This document shows, piece by piece, positions 1-7,595 of a DNA stretch of 64,000 nt (position 1 is the first letter of the stretch; the number at the start of each line of letters is the position of its first letter). Location of the stretch: positions 1-64,000 of the forward strand of contig SVQW01000003.1 in assembly GCA_015065085.1 (NCBI GenBank). Reading direction: 5' to 3'. The DNA is from Oscillospiraceae bacterium. GTDB taxonomy: Bacteria > Bacillota > Clostridia > Oscillospirales > SIG627. The notes under the pieces are model-generated. The model was not told the DNA's origin, did no database searches, and worked only from the letters and a program-made list of their open reading frames with translations. The translations under genes were made by a program, and so were the position numbers.

Positions 1-66
1 TTGTCTCTTTCGTTGTTCAATTTTCAAGGTCCGAATTCGTCTCCGCTTTCTTGCGGCGACTTGATT
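1..66 (-). other. Probable rRNA operon leader (5' end, runs off window)
   Basis: On the minus strand this stretch lies just downstream of two tandem consensus promoters and contains a sequence of the type ACCTTGAAAATTGAACAACG, familiar from the leader and spacer regions of Firmicutes rRNA operons (processing/antitermination segments). No reading frame is visible. I infer that a 16S rRNA gene lies to the left of position 1; the RNA gene itself is not in the window. Confidence 0.45.
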
Positions 67-95
67 ATTATATCACACTTTTTTTCGTTTGTCAA
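67..95 (-). promoter_or_regulatory. Consensus sigma-A promoter, proximal of a tandem pair (P2)
   Basis: Minus strand: -35 TTGACA (90-95), 17-bp spacer, -10 TATAAT (67-72), both perfect matches. A+T-rich sequence upstream of the -35 could act as an UP element. It points leftwards out of the window. Confidence 0.8.
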
Positions 96-194
96 TACTT
101 TTTTGAAAAATTTTCAAAAAAATTTTTGACTTTCCTTTAAGCGTAATATCTTTTTTTACCCTCTTCCGAGGGGCTCTCTCTCGAGTGCTTGATT

Positions 195-223
195 ATTATA
201 GCACAACGATTTCGTTTTGTCAA
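195..223 (-). promoter_or_regulatory. Consensus sigma-A promoter, distal of a tandem pair (P1)
   Basis: Minus strand: -35 TTGACA (218-223), 17-bp spacer, -10 TATAAT (195-200). It closely resembles the promoter at 67-95 in the surrounding bases too, so the pair looks duplicated. Tandem perfect promoters are typical of rRNA operons. Confidence 0.8.
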
Positions 224-259
224 TACCTTTTTTCGATTTTTTTGTCATTTTTCGATTAT

Positions 260-288
260 TTGATAAAACCAACAGAAATGGATATTAT
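260..288 (+). promoter_or_regulatory. Promoter of the DUF421/DUF4363 pair
   Basis: TTGATA (260-265), 17-bp spacer, TATTAT (283-288), 50 bp upstream of the start codon at 339. Confidence 0.5.
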
Positions 289-338
289 ATTACAAAGGTT
301 TTATACAATTATTACCCAAACAACATAGGGGGCAAAAC

Positions 339-1013
339 ATGGCAACCATCTGCATAAGACTTCTGATAATATATTTTGTAACAATAATATGTCTGCGTAT
401 AATGGGGAAACGCCAAATCGGCGAGCTCGAAATATCAGAGCTGGTGACCACCATTTTTATATCAGAACTCGCCGCAGCTCCTATCAGCGATGCCGGCACG
501 CCTCTGCTTCACGGAATAATTCCTACCCTGTTATTGTTGTGCCTTGAAATTGTTCTTTCTTTCCTGGCAGTAAAAAGCAATTATTTCAAAAACCTGCTGG
601 GGAAAAACCCCACATTCCTCATTGTCAACGGCAAAGTGGACCAAAAGGGCATGCAAAAAGTACGGCTCACTATCAACGAGCTTATGACCGAACTTCGCTT
701 AAAAGATGTCAGCGACCCTTCGCAAGTCAATTATGCCATAATGGAACCAAACGGAAAAATAAGCATTGCTTTAAAATCTCAATTTCAAAATGCAACCCCG
801 GAGGATCTTAAAATAAAAACCGAAGAAAAAGGGATTCACCATCTCATCATTTCCGACGGTGCAATTAACTTCAGCGCGCTGAGCGCCGCACGAAAAAGTC
901 AGAAATGGTTACTGTCCTACCTTGAAAAAAAGAAGATCAAGCCAAATAAAGTATTCATGATGACAGTAAACGATGCCGATGAAACTTTTATCGTGATGAG
1001 GGAAAAAATATGA
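339..1013 (+). CDS. DUF421/YetF-family membrane protein
   Basis: A 224-residue protein of the YetF (DUF421) family. Hydrophobic segments at about residues 4-20 and 60-78 surround the conserved family motif RxMGKRQIGELEISELV (about 20-37) and an ISELAA segment; the rest is the soluble YetF domain with NELMTELR. The start ATG follows a GGGGG Shine-Dalgarno-like stretch. The stop overlaps the next start (ATGA), so the two genes are translationally coupled. The DUF421-DUF4363 pairing recurs in clostridial genomes; the biochemical role is unknown, though some homologues are linked to spore or envelope processes. Confidence 0.9.
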   Translation: MATICIRLLIIYFVTIICLRIMGKRQIGELEISELVTTIFISELAAAPISDAGTPLLHGIIPTLLLLCLEIVLSFLAVKSNYFKNLLGKNPTFLIVNGKVDQKGMQKVRLTINELMTELRLKDVSDPSQVNYAIMEPNGKISIALKSQFQNATPEDLKIKTEEKGIHHLIISDGAINFSALSAARKSQKWLLSYLEKKKIKPNKVFMMTVNDADETFIVMREKI

Positions 1014-1387
1014 AGTCATTTTACACGGCTTGTGCAATACTTCTGATGTTATTAACAGCAGTAACTGTCATCTCTTCCAATACCGCAAAGGAGCTCGAGA
1101 GCTTTTACACCGCTATATCCGGTTTGCCCGCCACTCCGCCAAGCAGACCGGGCGACCGCACTCAAACACCCGAGCACTTATTGCACAAATGGGAAAGAGT
1201 CAAGTCATTCCTCTCTTTAACCACACACCGTGCAGAAATAATGCGCGCAGAACCCGAGTTATATAATATAAATGTATACTTTCACTCGGATACCATAGCC
1301 GAGTACAAAGCGGCACGCGAGCGGTTGCTTTGTGTCGTTCGTGCATTACTGGATACAGAACAACTGTGGTGGAGAAACATATTTTAG
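1010..1387 (+). CDS. DUF4363-family protein
   Basis: A 125-residue protein with one N-terminal hydrophobic segment (about residues 5-23), so probably a secreted or membrane-tethered protein, followed by a helical domain with a WERVKSFLSL-type stretch and many charged residues. It overlaps the DUF421 gene by 4 nt and ends just before a bidirectional terminator. The family is assigned from the pairing and general pattern. Function is unknown. Confidence 0.8.
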   Translation: MKSFYTACAILLMLLTAVTVISSNTAKELESFYTAISGLPATPPSRPGDRTQTPEHLLHKWERVKSFLSLTTHRAEIMRAEPELYNINVYFHSDTIAEYKAARERLLCVVRALLDTEQLWWRNIF

Positions 1388-1401
1388 CATATAAACGCAA
1401 A

Positions 1402-1425
1402 AATGCTCCGCAATCGCGGAGCATT
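1402..1425. terminator. Bidirectional terminator between DUF4363 gene and rpsT
   Basis: Perfect 10-bp stem (1402-1411 with 1416-1425), loop AATC, placed between two convergent genes. The flanking T-run is weak on the plus side. Confidence 0.7.
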
Positions 1426-1445
1426 ATTGTTGCGGCTGATGCCGA

Positions 1446-1709
1446 TTAGTTCATTGCGTTGAGCTTTCTTGTGAACAAGCTCTTTCTTCTTGCGGCAGTA
1501 TTTTTGTGCATGTGACCGTTAGCAACTGCCTGGTCAATAGACTTAACCGCCTGCTTGTAGGTCTGAACTGCCAGCTCTTTATTGCCTTCTGCAAGAGCCT
1601 TTTCGTACTTTTTAATGGTAGTTTTGAGTTCAGAAATAGTCATTTTATTCTGCAATGTTTTCTTAGCGGCTACGAGAACACGCTTTTTTGCGGACTTAAT
1701 GTTCGGCAA
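1446..1709 (-). CDS. rpsT: 30S ribosomal protein S20
   Basis: Small basic protein beginning M-PNIKSAKKR and containing HKNTAARRKS, the hallmarks of bS20, which binds 16S rRNA in the small subunit body. I place the start at TTG (1709-1707): the in-frame GTG at 1718 lies inside the Shine-Dalgarno AGGAGGTG and cannot be the start, whereas TTG sits 8 nt after AGGAGG and gives the standard family N-terminus (87 aa). Transcribed alone from the promoter at 1752-1780, divergent from gpr, as is common in Firmicutes where rpsT and gpr are neighbours. Confidence 0.95.
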   Translation of the reverse strand: MPNIKSAKKRVLVAAKKTLQNKMTISELKTTIKKYEKALAEGNKELAVQTYKQAVKSIDQAVANGHMHKNTAARRKSLFTRKLNAMN

Positions 1710-1751
1710 GGAATTCACCTCCTAAATATAACAGATAGAATATCATGTAAT

Positions 1752-1780
1752 ATAATAACACATATTTTGAAAAATTTCAA
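1752..1780 (-). promoter_or_regulatory. rpsT promoter
   Basis: Minus strand: TTGAAA (1775-1780), 17-bp spacer, TATTAT (1752-1757), about 40 bp from the TTG start. Confidence 0.55.
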
Positions 1781-1860
1781 TACTTTTTTGAGAATTTACA
1801 AAAAAAAATATTAAAAACTTTCCCGCATGTCAATAATCCTTCCAAGAAGGAGTGATTTTT

Positions 1861-2748
1861 CTGATAAATATACGTACAGATATGGCATACGAAGTACACC
1901 AAAACATACTTGCATCAGGCAAAGGCAAGCCCGACGGTATAATAATGGAAGAGTTTTCCGACGATGGCATAATGGCAACAACAATACAAATCACAAATGA
2001 ATCCGGTGAAAAAGCGTCCGGCAAGCCGAAAGGAAAATATATAACGGTAAAAACCGAACGGGATTTTACACCCAAACATTTCAGAATGTATTCAGAATTC
2101 CTGGCGCGTCGTATACGCGAGCTTTTGCCGTCGGATGCAGAAAACATACTCATCGCAGGGCTGGGAAATCGCTTTATAACGGCAGACTCAGTGGGGCCCA
2201 AGGCGATTTCGCACGTTATCGTGACGCGTCACATACGTTCTATCTGCCCCACAATATACCGCGACCTTTCACTCAGCGAGGTGGCGGCGCTGGCACCAGG
2301 AGTTTTATCGCAGACAGGAATAGAAAGCGGAGATATTATAAAAAGTATAATCGATGATATAAAGCCATCCTGTCTGATAGTGATTGACGCTCTTGCTTCA
2401 CGTTCGCTTTCCCATCTTTCGTGCATGATACAGCTTTCTGATCACGGCATCGAACCCGGCTCGGGCGTTAATAATGCACGTCTGGCGTTGACCGAGGAAA
2501 AAATGGGGGTTCCTGTTATCTCCATCGGAGTGCCGACAGTTGTTGATATATCCGAAACTGCACCCGATATGGCACGAAAGCTGGGAATAGTATACGACAA
2601 CCAGAAAGGTAATGGTTTGGAATGCTTCATAACGCTCAAAGAGAGCGACATGATAACCGACAACATGGCAAAGCTTATCGGATATTCGATAAACCTCGCC
2701 TTGCACACCGCCCTCACCTACGAAGAAATGCTGTCGATGTGTTCATAA
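1861..2748 (+). CDS. gpr: Germination protease GPR
   Basis: Spore endopeptidase that degrades small acid-soluble spore proteins at germination. Family blocks visible in order: NIRTDMAYE near the N-terminus (propeptide cleavage region), AGLGNRFITADSVGPKA, PGVLSQTGIES, VIDALASRSL, IEPGSGVNNARLAL and ISIGVPTVVDI. Start choice is unusual: the in-frame GTG at 1852 overlaps the Shine-Dalgarno AAGGAG (1847-1852), and the first ATG (1882) lies inside the conserved RTDMAYE block. CTG at 1861 lies 8 nt after AAGGAG and would give MINIRTDM, which fits the family, so I infer CTG initiation. Followed 53 nt later by spoIIP, the usual order. Confidence 0.9.
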   Translation: MINIRTDMAYEVHQNILASGKGKPDGIIMEEFSDDGIMATTIQITNESGEKASGKPKGKYITVKTERDFTPKHFRMYSEFLARRIRELLPSDAENILIAGLGNRFITADSVGPKAISHVIVTRHIRSICPTIYRDLSLSEVAALAPGVLSQTGIESGDIIKSIIDDIKPSCLIVIDALASRSLSHLSCMIQLSDHGIEPGSGVNNARLALTEEKMGVPVISIGVPTVVDISETAPDMARKLGIVYDNQKGNGLECFITLKESDMITDNMAKLIGYSINLALHTALTYEEMLSMCS

Positions 2749-2801
2749 AATCTCAGGAAACGCATATATTTTAACAAGTCCAAACAAAAGGAGACATACA
2801 A

Positions 2802-3893
2802 ATGAGTAAACGAATATTGTCCGCGGTATCATTGTTTGCAATAATACCGCTTGTTATATTTTCTATGATATTTCCGTTGGCGGTGTTGTCGTTTTCCATT
2901 CTGAGAATAGACACGTTAGCGTTACGACTTCCTCACGAGACACCCGAAAACTCATCGGAAGAGCTGATCGACACCGCTTTTTTGCAGATACCGTCAAACG
3001 GGAGCTATCCCATGGGTGATTACATAACGGCGCTTATGCCTACGGACTGCGAAAAACTGACTGCCTTACCGCAAATCGCACTTATAAACGATTTATTGCC
3101 CGAGGATGCCAAAGAAATATTTCCAACCGACTTATCCCAAAACGGAAGTCCTCTGATAAATGACACAGACTTCAAGGTTGATATAGAAAACTCTATTTCA
3201 GCATTCGCCCCAACCAAGAAAACCGGAAACGATCCTTTGGTGCTGGTGCTTCACACTCACGCAACCGAAAGCTTCACAACGCCCGAAGAAAGCTACCGCA
3301 TCATAAACTCCGACGGAACACAAAGCTGTTATTATTCTCCGTCACACACCACCACAAGAAGCATTGATAACACCAAAAACGTGGTTCACCTGGGAAAGCT
3401 TTTTTCAGAAAAGCTAAACACTCTGGGAATACCTACCCTGCACTGTACAGCGCAACACGACAACCCCAATTATAACAAATCCTACGCTAATGCACGCGAA
3501 ACAATCAAAGGGTATCTGGAGAAATACCCATCCATAGAATATATTGTAGATTTACATCGTGATTCCATCATCAGAAGCGGCGGTGAAAAAATAAAACCGG
3601 TATGCACAATCGAGGATGAAAGCACCGCGCAAATAATGCTGGTGATGGGAAGCGGTGACAATCATCCGGATTGGCGCAAAAATCTTTCGCTCGCTTTAAA
3701 GTTCAAAACCACTGCCGATATTATGTACCCCGGCTTTTCACGTCCGGTTTACCTGCGTACGTGGAGCTTCAATCAGGAGCTTTGTCCGGGTGCGGTCATT
3801 TTGGAAGTGGGCTCCTGTGCAAACTCATTAAGCGAGGCAGAAAGTGCCGCAATACACGCAGCTGAAGTTTTCGCCCGGGCAATAATGCAATAG
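2802..3893 (+). CDS. spoIIP: Stage II sporulation protein P
   Basis: Peptidoglycan amidase/endopeptidase that with SpoIID and SpoIIM drives engulfment in the mother cell. 363 residues: one N-terminal membrane segment (about 9-32), a linker, then the amidase_3-like catalytic domain from about residue 145, with VLVLHTHATESF (zinc-binding His and Glu), ARETIKGYLEKYPSIEYIVDLHRDS and, near the end, AVILEVGSCANS (conserved Glu). Start ATG follows AAAGGAGA. Adjacent to gpr as in many spore formers; sporulation-specific control is expected but no clear sigma-factor box was identified. Confidence 0.93.
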   Translation: MSKRILSAVSLFAIIPLVIFSMIFPLAVLSFSILRIDTLALRLPHETPENSSEELIDTAFLQIPSNGSYPMGDYITALMPTDCEKLTALPQIALINDLLPEDAKEIFPTDLSQNGSPLINDTDFKVDIENSISAFAPTKKTGNDPLVLVLHTHATESFTTPEESYRIINSDGTQSCYYSPSHTTTRSIDNTKNVVHLGKLFSEKLNTLGIPTLHCTAQHDNPNYNKSYANARETIKGYLEKYPSIEYIVDLHRDSIIRSGGEKIKPVCTIEDESTAQIMLVMGSGDNHPDWRKNLSLALKFKTTADIMYPGFSRPVYLRTWSFNQELCPGAVILEVGSCANSLSEAESAAIHAAEVFARAIMQ

Positions 3894-3947
3894 CCGAAAA
3901 GAAATTTTCTCGGCGGCATTAGTTCGACTTTTTTCGGCTATAACATA

Positions 3948-3976
3948 TTGACAAAAAAATGAATTTATGCTAAAAT
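3948..3976 (+). promoter_or_regulatory. Promoter of the riboswitch-mntP transcript
   Basis: TTGACA (3948-3953), 17-bp spacer, TAAAAT (3971-3976), immediately upstream of the manganese riboswitch. Confidence 0.8.
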
Positions 3977-3985
3977 TGTAAAATT

Positions 3986-4130
3986 GTGAGGGAGTAGCAA
4001 GCGCAAGTCGCAGTAAGTCAACACACTGACCTTTCGGTCTGGCTTACTTTAATATGCGAGACTCATTAATGGGCGACTGTGCGTGTAGTCTGTCAGCTTT
4101 CTGCGGGCACGGTAAAACGTGCCCTTTTTT
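3986..4130 (+). promoter_or_regulatory. yybP-ykoY-type manganese riboswitch with terminator
   Basis: The leader has the family's conserved GGGAGUAGC near its 5' end (3990-3998) and GCGAGACU (4056-4063), the second conserved loop, with a pairing stem between (GACCUUUCGGUC hairpin at 4027-4041). It ends in an intrinsic terminator: 7-bp stem GGGCACG/CGTGCCC (4105-4111 with 4118-4124) followed by six T (4125-4130). The Shine-Dalgarno GGAGG follows directly. Expected mode, from the family: Mn2+ binding prevents the terminator and turns on the exporter gene. Confidence 0.85.
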
Positions 4131-4139
4131 GGAGGAAAA

Positions 4140-4730
4140 ATGGAACTGAATTTTATCTTCTTCTTCAACAGTGCTCTTTTGGGAATCGGTCTTGCTATGG
4201 ATGCGTTCTCCGTATCTCTCGCAAACGGGCTTAACGAGCCCTGTATGAAGCACCGCAAGGCATTGGGAATAGCCGCAGTTTTTGCTTTTTTTCAGGCATT
4301 GATGCCCCTTATCGGCTGGTGCTGCATACATACCATCGCACAGCACTTCAAGGCATTTGAAAAGCTAATCCCATGGATAGCATTGATACTGCTGTGCTTT
4401 ATCGGCGGTAAAATGCTGTATGAGGGAATCAAGTGCAACGACGGTTGCTGTGAATGCTGTTGCAAGAGTCTGGGATTAGGCGCGCTTTTAATTCAAGGTG
4501 TTGCAACATCCATTGACGCCTTATCCGTCGGATTTACAATAGCGGATTATGATTTGTTTTCCGCATTGGTTGCCGCAGGAATAATATCTGCCGTAACATT
4601 TGCCATTTGTACCGCAGGTATATTCATAGGAAGAAAAGTGGGTACGGCGCTTTCTGACAAAGCAGGAATATTCGGCGGTGCAATTCTTATAATAATCGGA
4701 CTGGAAATTTTTATAACAAGTTGGTTTTGA
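4140..4730 (+). CDS. mntP: Manganese efflux pump MntP
   Basis: 196-residue, six-helix membrane exporter of the MntP family. Both diagnostic repeats are visible: GLAMDAFSVSLANG (about residues 17-30) and ATSIDALSVGFT (about 122-133), with paired Asp residues that line the Mn2+ path. ATG at 4140 is chosen because it follows GGAGG (4131-4135); an in-frame GTG at 4119 lies in the terminator stem. The loop after helix three carries a cysteine cluster (Cys99, 103, 104, 106, 107, 108), not part of the usual family signature. Controlled by the manganese riboswitch upstream. Confidence 0.95.
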   Translation: MELNFIFFFNSALLGIGLAMDAFSVSLANGLNEPCMKHRKALGIAAVFAFFQALMPLIGWCCIHTIAQHFKAFEKLIPWIALILLCFIGGKMLYEGIKCNDGCCECCCKSLGLGALLIQGVATSIDALSVGFTIADYDLFSALVAAGIISAVTFAICTAGIFIGRKVGTALSDKAGIFGGAILIIIGLEIFITSWF

Positions 4731-4732
4731 TT

Positions 4733-4770
4733 AAAAATCGGTGGTGTTCAGAAGAACACCACCGATTTTT
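4733..4770. terminator. Bidirectional terminator between mntP and whiA
   Basis: Perfect 17-bp stem (4733-4749 with 4754-4770), loop AGAA, A-run and T-run at the two ends. Serves both convergent genes. Confidence 0.9.
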
Positions 4771-5708
4771 TAAAACAATGTGTAGTCGCTGTATTCACGT
4801 GCCGTTGTAATGATTTTATTAATTCTGTGGCAAAGTCCCGATTTTGAAATGGGTTTTTTAAAAAGCTTGCAAAGCTCGGATAATGTAAGCTCGGGGTTTT
4901 CCTCACGAAGCTTTGCGGTCTCCTTAAGGCTTTCGGGCAAGGATTCAAAAACACCCTGCTCGCGAAGATAAGCTATTGCCGAAAGTGATATCGCCGCCGC
5001 ATCAATAGTCTTATTGAGATTTGCGGATTCAAAATTGCTCACGCGGTTAATGTTATTGATAATTCCTTTTTCAATCCGCGTTTCTATAACATCGTATGCG
5101 AAATTCTCTGCTCCCAAAAGCATAAGAAAATCCTCAATACTCTCACTGCCCTTGCAGTAAAGAACATAGTACGAGCGCCTCGTTGTTTTCTTTATGTCAA
5201 TCCCCGCCTCTTCCAGAAGAGAAAACAGCTCACCGCTTAAAGTCATACGGCTGGTTGAAAATTCAAGATGATAACTTTTCTGAGGCGAATGAATGTTTCC
5301 GCACGCTACAAAAACACCCCGTAAAAAATACTGACGACAATCAGCATCCGGCCTTTTTTTAATGCGGTAAACCGAAACATCCTCAGATGTATAACCGAAA
5401 TTATCGGTTATTTTTTTTATGTCTTCAGCCTTGTCGACAGAAATAGTATAACAAAGCCCATCACCCTTTTTGCGCTCCGTGATTTTTATGTCAGCGTCAA
5501 AGCAATTTATCAGGACATAGGCACACACTTCCAGAATATTACTGTTCTCACATTTGAGTATTATTCTTTCAAAGCCGAATTCCCCCGAAAAAAGCAATAT
5601 GCCATACAAAAAGAATTTTGCCTTTTCGTAGTTGGACTCAGCCTTGAATTCCTCCCAGGACTTTTCGCACAAAAAATTCTTCACCTGTTGAGAATAAGTC
5701 ATCAGCAT
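4770..5708 (-). CDS. whiA: DNA-binding protein WhiA
   Basis: 312 residues, the normal length. N-terminal LAGLIDADG-like region and a C-terminal helix-turn-helix of the family form TLSELCKLFKKPISKSGLCH (about 275-295). WhiA affects cell division and sporulation-type development in Gram-positives. ATG at 5708 is preferred over ATG at 5702 because it lies 9 nt from a GAGGT sequence; it overlaps the end of murB, so translation is coupled. In most Firmicutes whiA follows rapZ and the yvcK-type gene; here these are absent from the cluster and whiA follows murB directly. Confidence 0.93.
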   Translation of the reverse strand: MLMTYSQQVKNFLCEKSWEEFKAESNYEKAKFFLYGILLFSGEFGFERIILKCENSNILEVCAYVLINCFDADIKITERKKGDGLCYTISVDKAEDIKKITDNFGYTSEDVSVYRIKKRPDADCRQYFLRGVFVACGNIHSPQKSYHLEFSTSRMTLSGELFSLLEEAGIDIKKTTRRSYYVLYCKGSESIEDFLMLLGAENFAYDVIETRIEKGIINNINRVSNFESANLNKTIDAAAISLSAIAYLREQGVFESLPESLKETAKLREENPELTLSELCKLFKKPISKSGLCHRINKIITTAREYSDYTLF

Positions 5709-6598
5709 ATATATCTGACCTCACATTCCAGCTCAACAGAAAAATTCTTATACACTTCATTTTTTACATACTCAATCAGCTTGAGAATATCATCGGTGGT
5801 GGCATTGCCTGTATTTATAATAAATCCCGCATGCTTTTCAGAAACCTGTGCACCACCTATGGCATATCCCTTAAGTCCGCAATCGCTTATCAGCTTACCC
5901 GCAAAATTATTTGGCGGACGCTTGAATATACTTCCCGCACTGGGGTACTCAAGAGGCTGTTTATCGCGGCGTTTGAACATATTCTCATCCATTTTAGCTT
6001 TTATTTCGCGGGCATCTCCCTGCTTCAAGCGCATGGAACACTCAACTATTATTCTGTCACTGTCAACATAAGCACTATGGCGATAAGAAAAATCATGTTC
6101 TTCCTTAGCGATGGTGTGCACGGTTCCGTCTTTTGCAACATATGTGCTGGTTTCCACGACCTGCGCCATTTCTCCGTCATATGCGCCGGCATTCATATAC
6201 ACCGCGCCGCCCAGAGTCCCCGGAATACCGTAGGCAAACTCAAGACCGCTGAGCGAGTTTTTATACGCCGTTCCCGCAATACCGGTTATACCCGCTCCGC
6301 ACAATGCGGTTATGACATCATCACGGACCTCAACATTTTTCATAGCTGTTGTAAAAACAACACTGCCGTCATACCCGTTTTGAGGGAAGAGCACATTCGA
6401 GCCGTTGCCCAGAACGCAGTACTTCGAGTCGCCAAGAATCTGAATAACCTTTGCCATGTCCTCCACAGTTTTCGGAAACACACCAATCCGGCAAGGGCCG
6501 CCCGTTTTGAACGAGGTATAATCACTCATAAGAATATTTTCTTTTATAATTCCGCTGTATTGAAATTCCTTTTGCAAAATTTCAGTCAAATTATTCAA
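5702..6598 (-). CDS. murB: UDP-N-acetylenolpyruvoylglucosamine reductase
   Basis: FAD enzyme reducing UDP-GlcNAc-enolpyruvate to UDP-MurNAc, first committed part of peptidoglycan synthesis in the cytoplasm. FAD-binding N-terminus with TSFKTGGPCR and LGNGSNVL, then YGIPGTLGGAVYMNAGAY, and the type II C-terminus with KQPLEYPSAGSIFKRP (catalytic Ser) and SEKHAGFIIN. 298 residues, full length. The start is TTG at 6598, six nt after GGAGG; no ATG lies in a better position. Eighteen nt downstream of the ROK kinase gene in the same operon. Confidence 0.95.
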   Translation of the reverse strand: MNNLTEILQKEFQYSGIIKENILMSDYTSFKTGGPCRIGVFPKTVEDMAKVIQILGDSKYCVLGNGSNVLFPQNGYDGSVVFTTAMKNVEVRDDVITALCGAGITGIAGTAYKNSLSGLEFAYGIPGTLGGAVYMNAGAYDGEMAQVVETSTYVAKDGTVHTIAKEEHDFSYRHSAYVDSDRIIVECSMRLKQGDAREIKAKMDENMFKRRDKQPLEYPSAGSIFKRPPNNFAGKLISDCGLKGYAIGGAQVSEKHAGFIINTGNATTDDILKLIEYVKNEVYKNFSVELECEVRYIC

Positions 6599-6617
6599 AA
6601 GGTACCTCCGGTTAAAA

Positions 6618-7565
6618 CTATATTCCCAGCATTGCCGCGCCTATGATTCCCGCATCGTTGCCAAGCTGTGCAATAACAATTTTTGTATCGGGAACGTTTT
6701 CGGCGGAATACTGTTCGCGGTAAACTATTTCCTTTACAGGGTCCAAAAGATAATCGCCTTCATTGCATACACCGCCGCCTATACTGAGCACCTCGGGCTG
6801 GAATATGTTTACGATGTTTGTAAGACCGCAGCCCAGCATTTTTATATACTCATCAACTACTTCTTTTCCCGCCTTGTCGCCTGCGCGGGCCGCCTTGAAC
6901 GCGGTTTTTCCGCTTATCTTTTCAATATTTCCTTCGCACATATCCCACATAACGGTATTCTTGGTTTCCAGCATTTTTTCTTTTGTGGTAAGTATAAGTC
7001 CCGTAGCACTGCTGTAAGTTTCCCAGCATCCGCGTCTTCCGCAGGTGCACTGACGTCCGCCCTGAACAATAACAATATGTCCCAGCTCACCTCCGGCGCA
7101 GTTAAAGCCGGTATAAACCTTTTTGTCAATAATTATACCGCCTCCGACACCCGTACCGAGCGTTATCATAACGGAGCACTTACTGCCTGCCGCCGCACCA
7201 ACCTCTGCCTCGCCCTTTGCCGCCGCATTGGCATCATTGGCAATATATACCTTTTCAATGTTAATGTACTTTTTCAAAATTTCCACAATCGGGAAAAAGC
7301 TGAACGGAAGATTGTTGGCGTACTCTACTCTGCCCGCCTCATTGTTGGCAATACCGGGAGTGGATATTCCGCAGAATGCAATATCCGATACCTTAAGACC
7401 GGCTTCATCTATAACCTTGTGGCACAGCATAGCCATATCCTTAACTATTTCCTCGGGGGCACGCTTAGCCAGCGTGGGAGTAGATGCCTTTTTGATAATT
7501 TTGTTATCGCTCACAACACCAACTGCGATGTTGGTTCCGCCTAAATCAATTCCAAGTGTATACAT
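6618..7565 (-). CDS. ROK-family sugar kinase (probable glucokinase)
   Basis: Phosphorylates a hexose, probably glucose, with ATP. 315 residues: ATP-phosphate motif GIDLGGTN (5-12), catalytic block IANDANAAAKGE (108-119), GTGVGGGIIID, sugar-contacting GGELGH (158-163), and the ROK zinc motif CTCGRRGC (173-180). Start ATG follows GAGGAG. It lies between hprK and murB, an order that links carbon-catabolite sensing to wall precursor synthesis. Specificity for glucose is inferred from resemblance to Firmicutes GlcK; GlcNAc or other hexoses are possible. Confidence 0.9.
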   Translation of the reverse strand: MYTLGIDLGGTNIAVGVVSDNKIIKKASTPTLAKRAPEEIVKDMAMLCHKVIDEAGLKVSDIAFCGISTPGIANNEAGRVEYANNLPFSFFPIVEILKKYINIEKVYIANDANAAAKGEAEVGAAAGSKCSVMITLGTGVGGGIIIDKKVYTGFNCAGGELGHIVIVQGGRQCTCGRRGCWETYSSATGLILTTKEKMLETKNTVMWDMCEGNIEKISGKTAFKAARAGDKAGKEVVDEYIKMLGCGLTNIVNIFQPEVLSIGGGVCNEGDYLLDPVKEIVYREQYSAENVPDTKIVIAQLGNDAGIIGAAMLGI

Positions 7566-7595
7566 AATTATATTCTCCTCAAATAATATTTATTA

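Noticed and set aside
3891..3940. 10-bp perfect inverted repeat TAGCCGAAAA/TTTTCGGCTA overlapping the spoIIP stop
   Set aside because: Loop of 30 nt and no proper T-run after it; too weak to call a terminator, although a role in ending spoIIP mRNA is possible.
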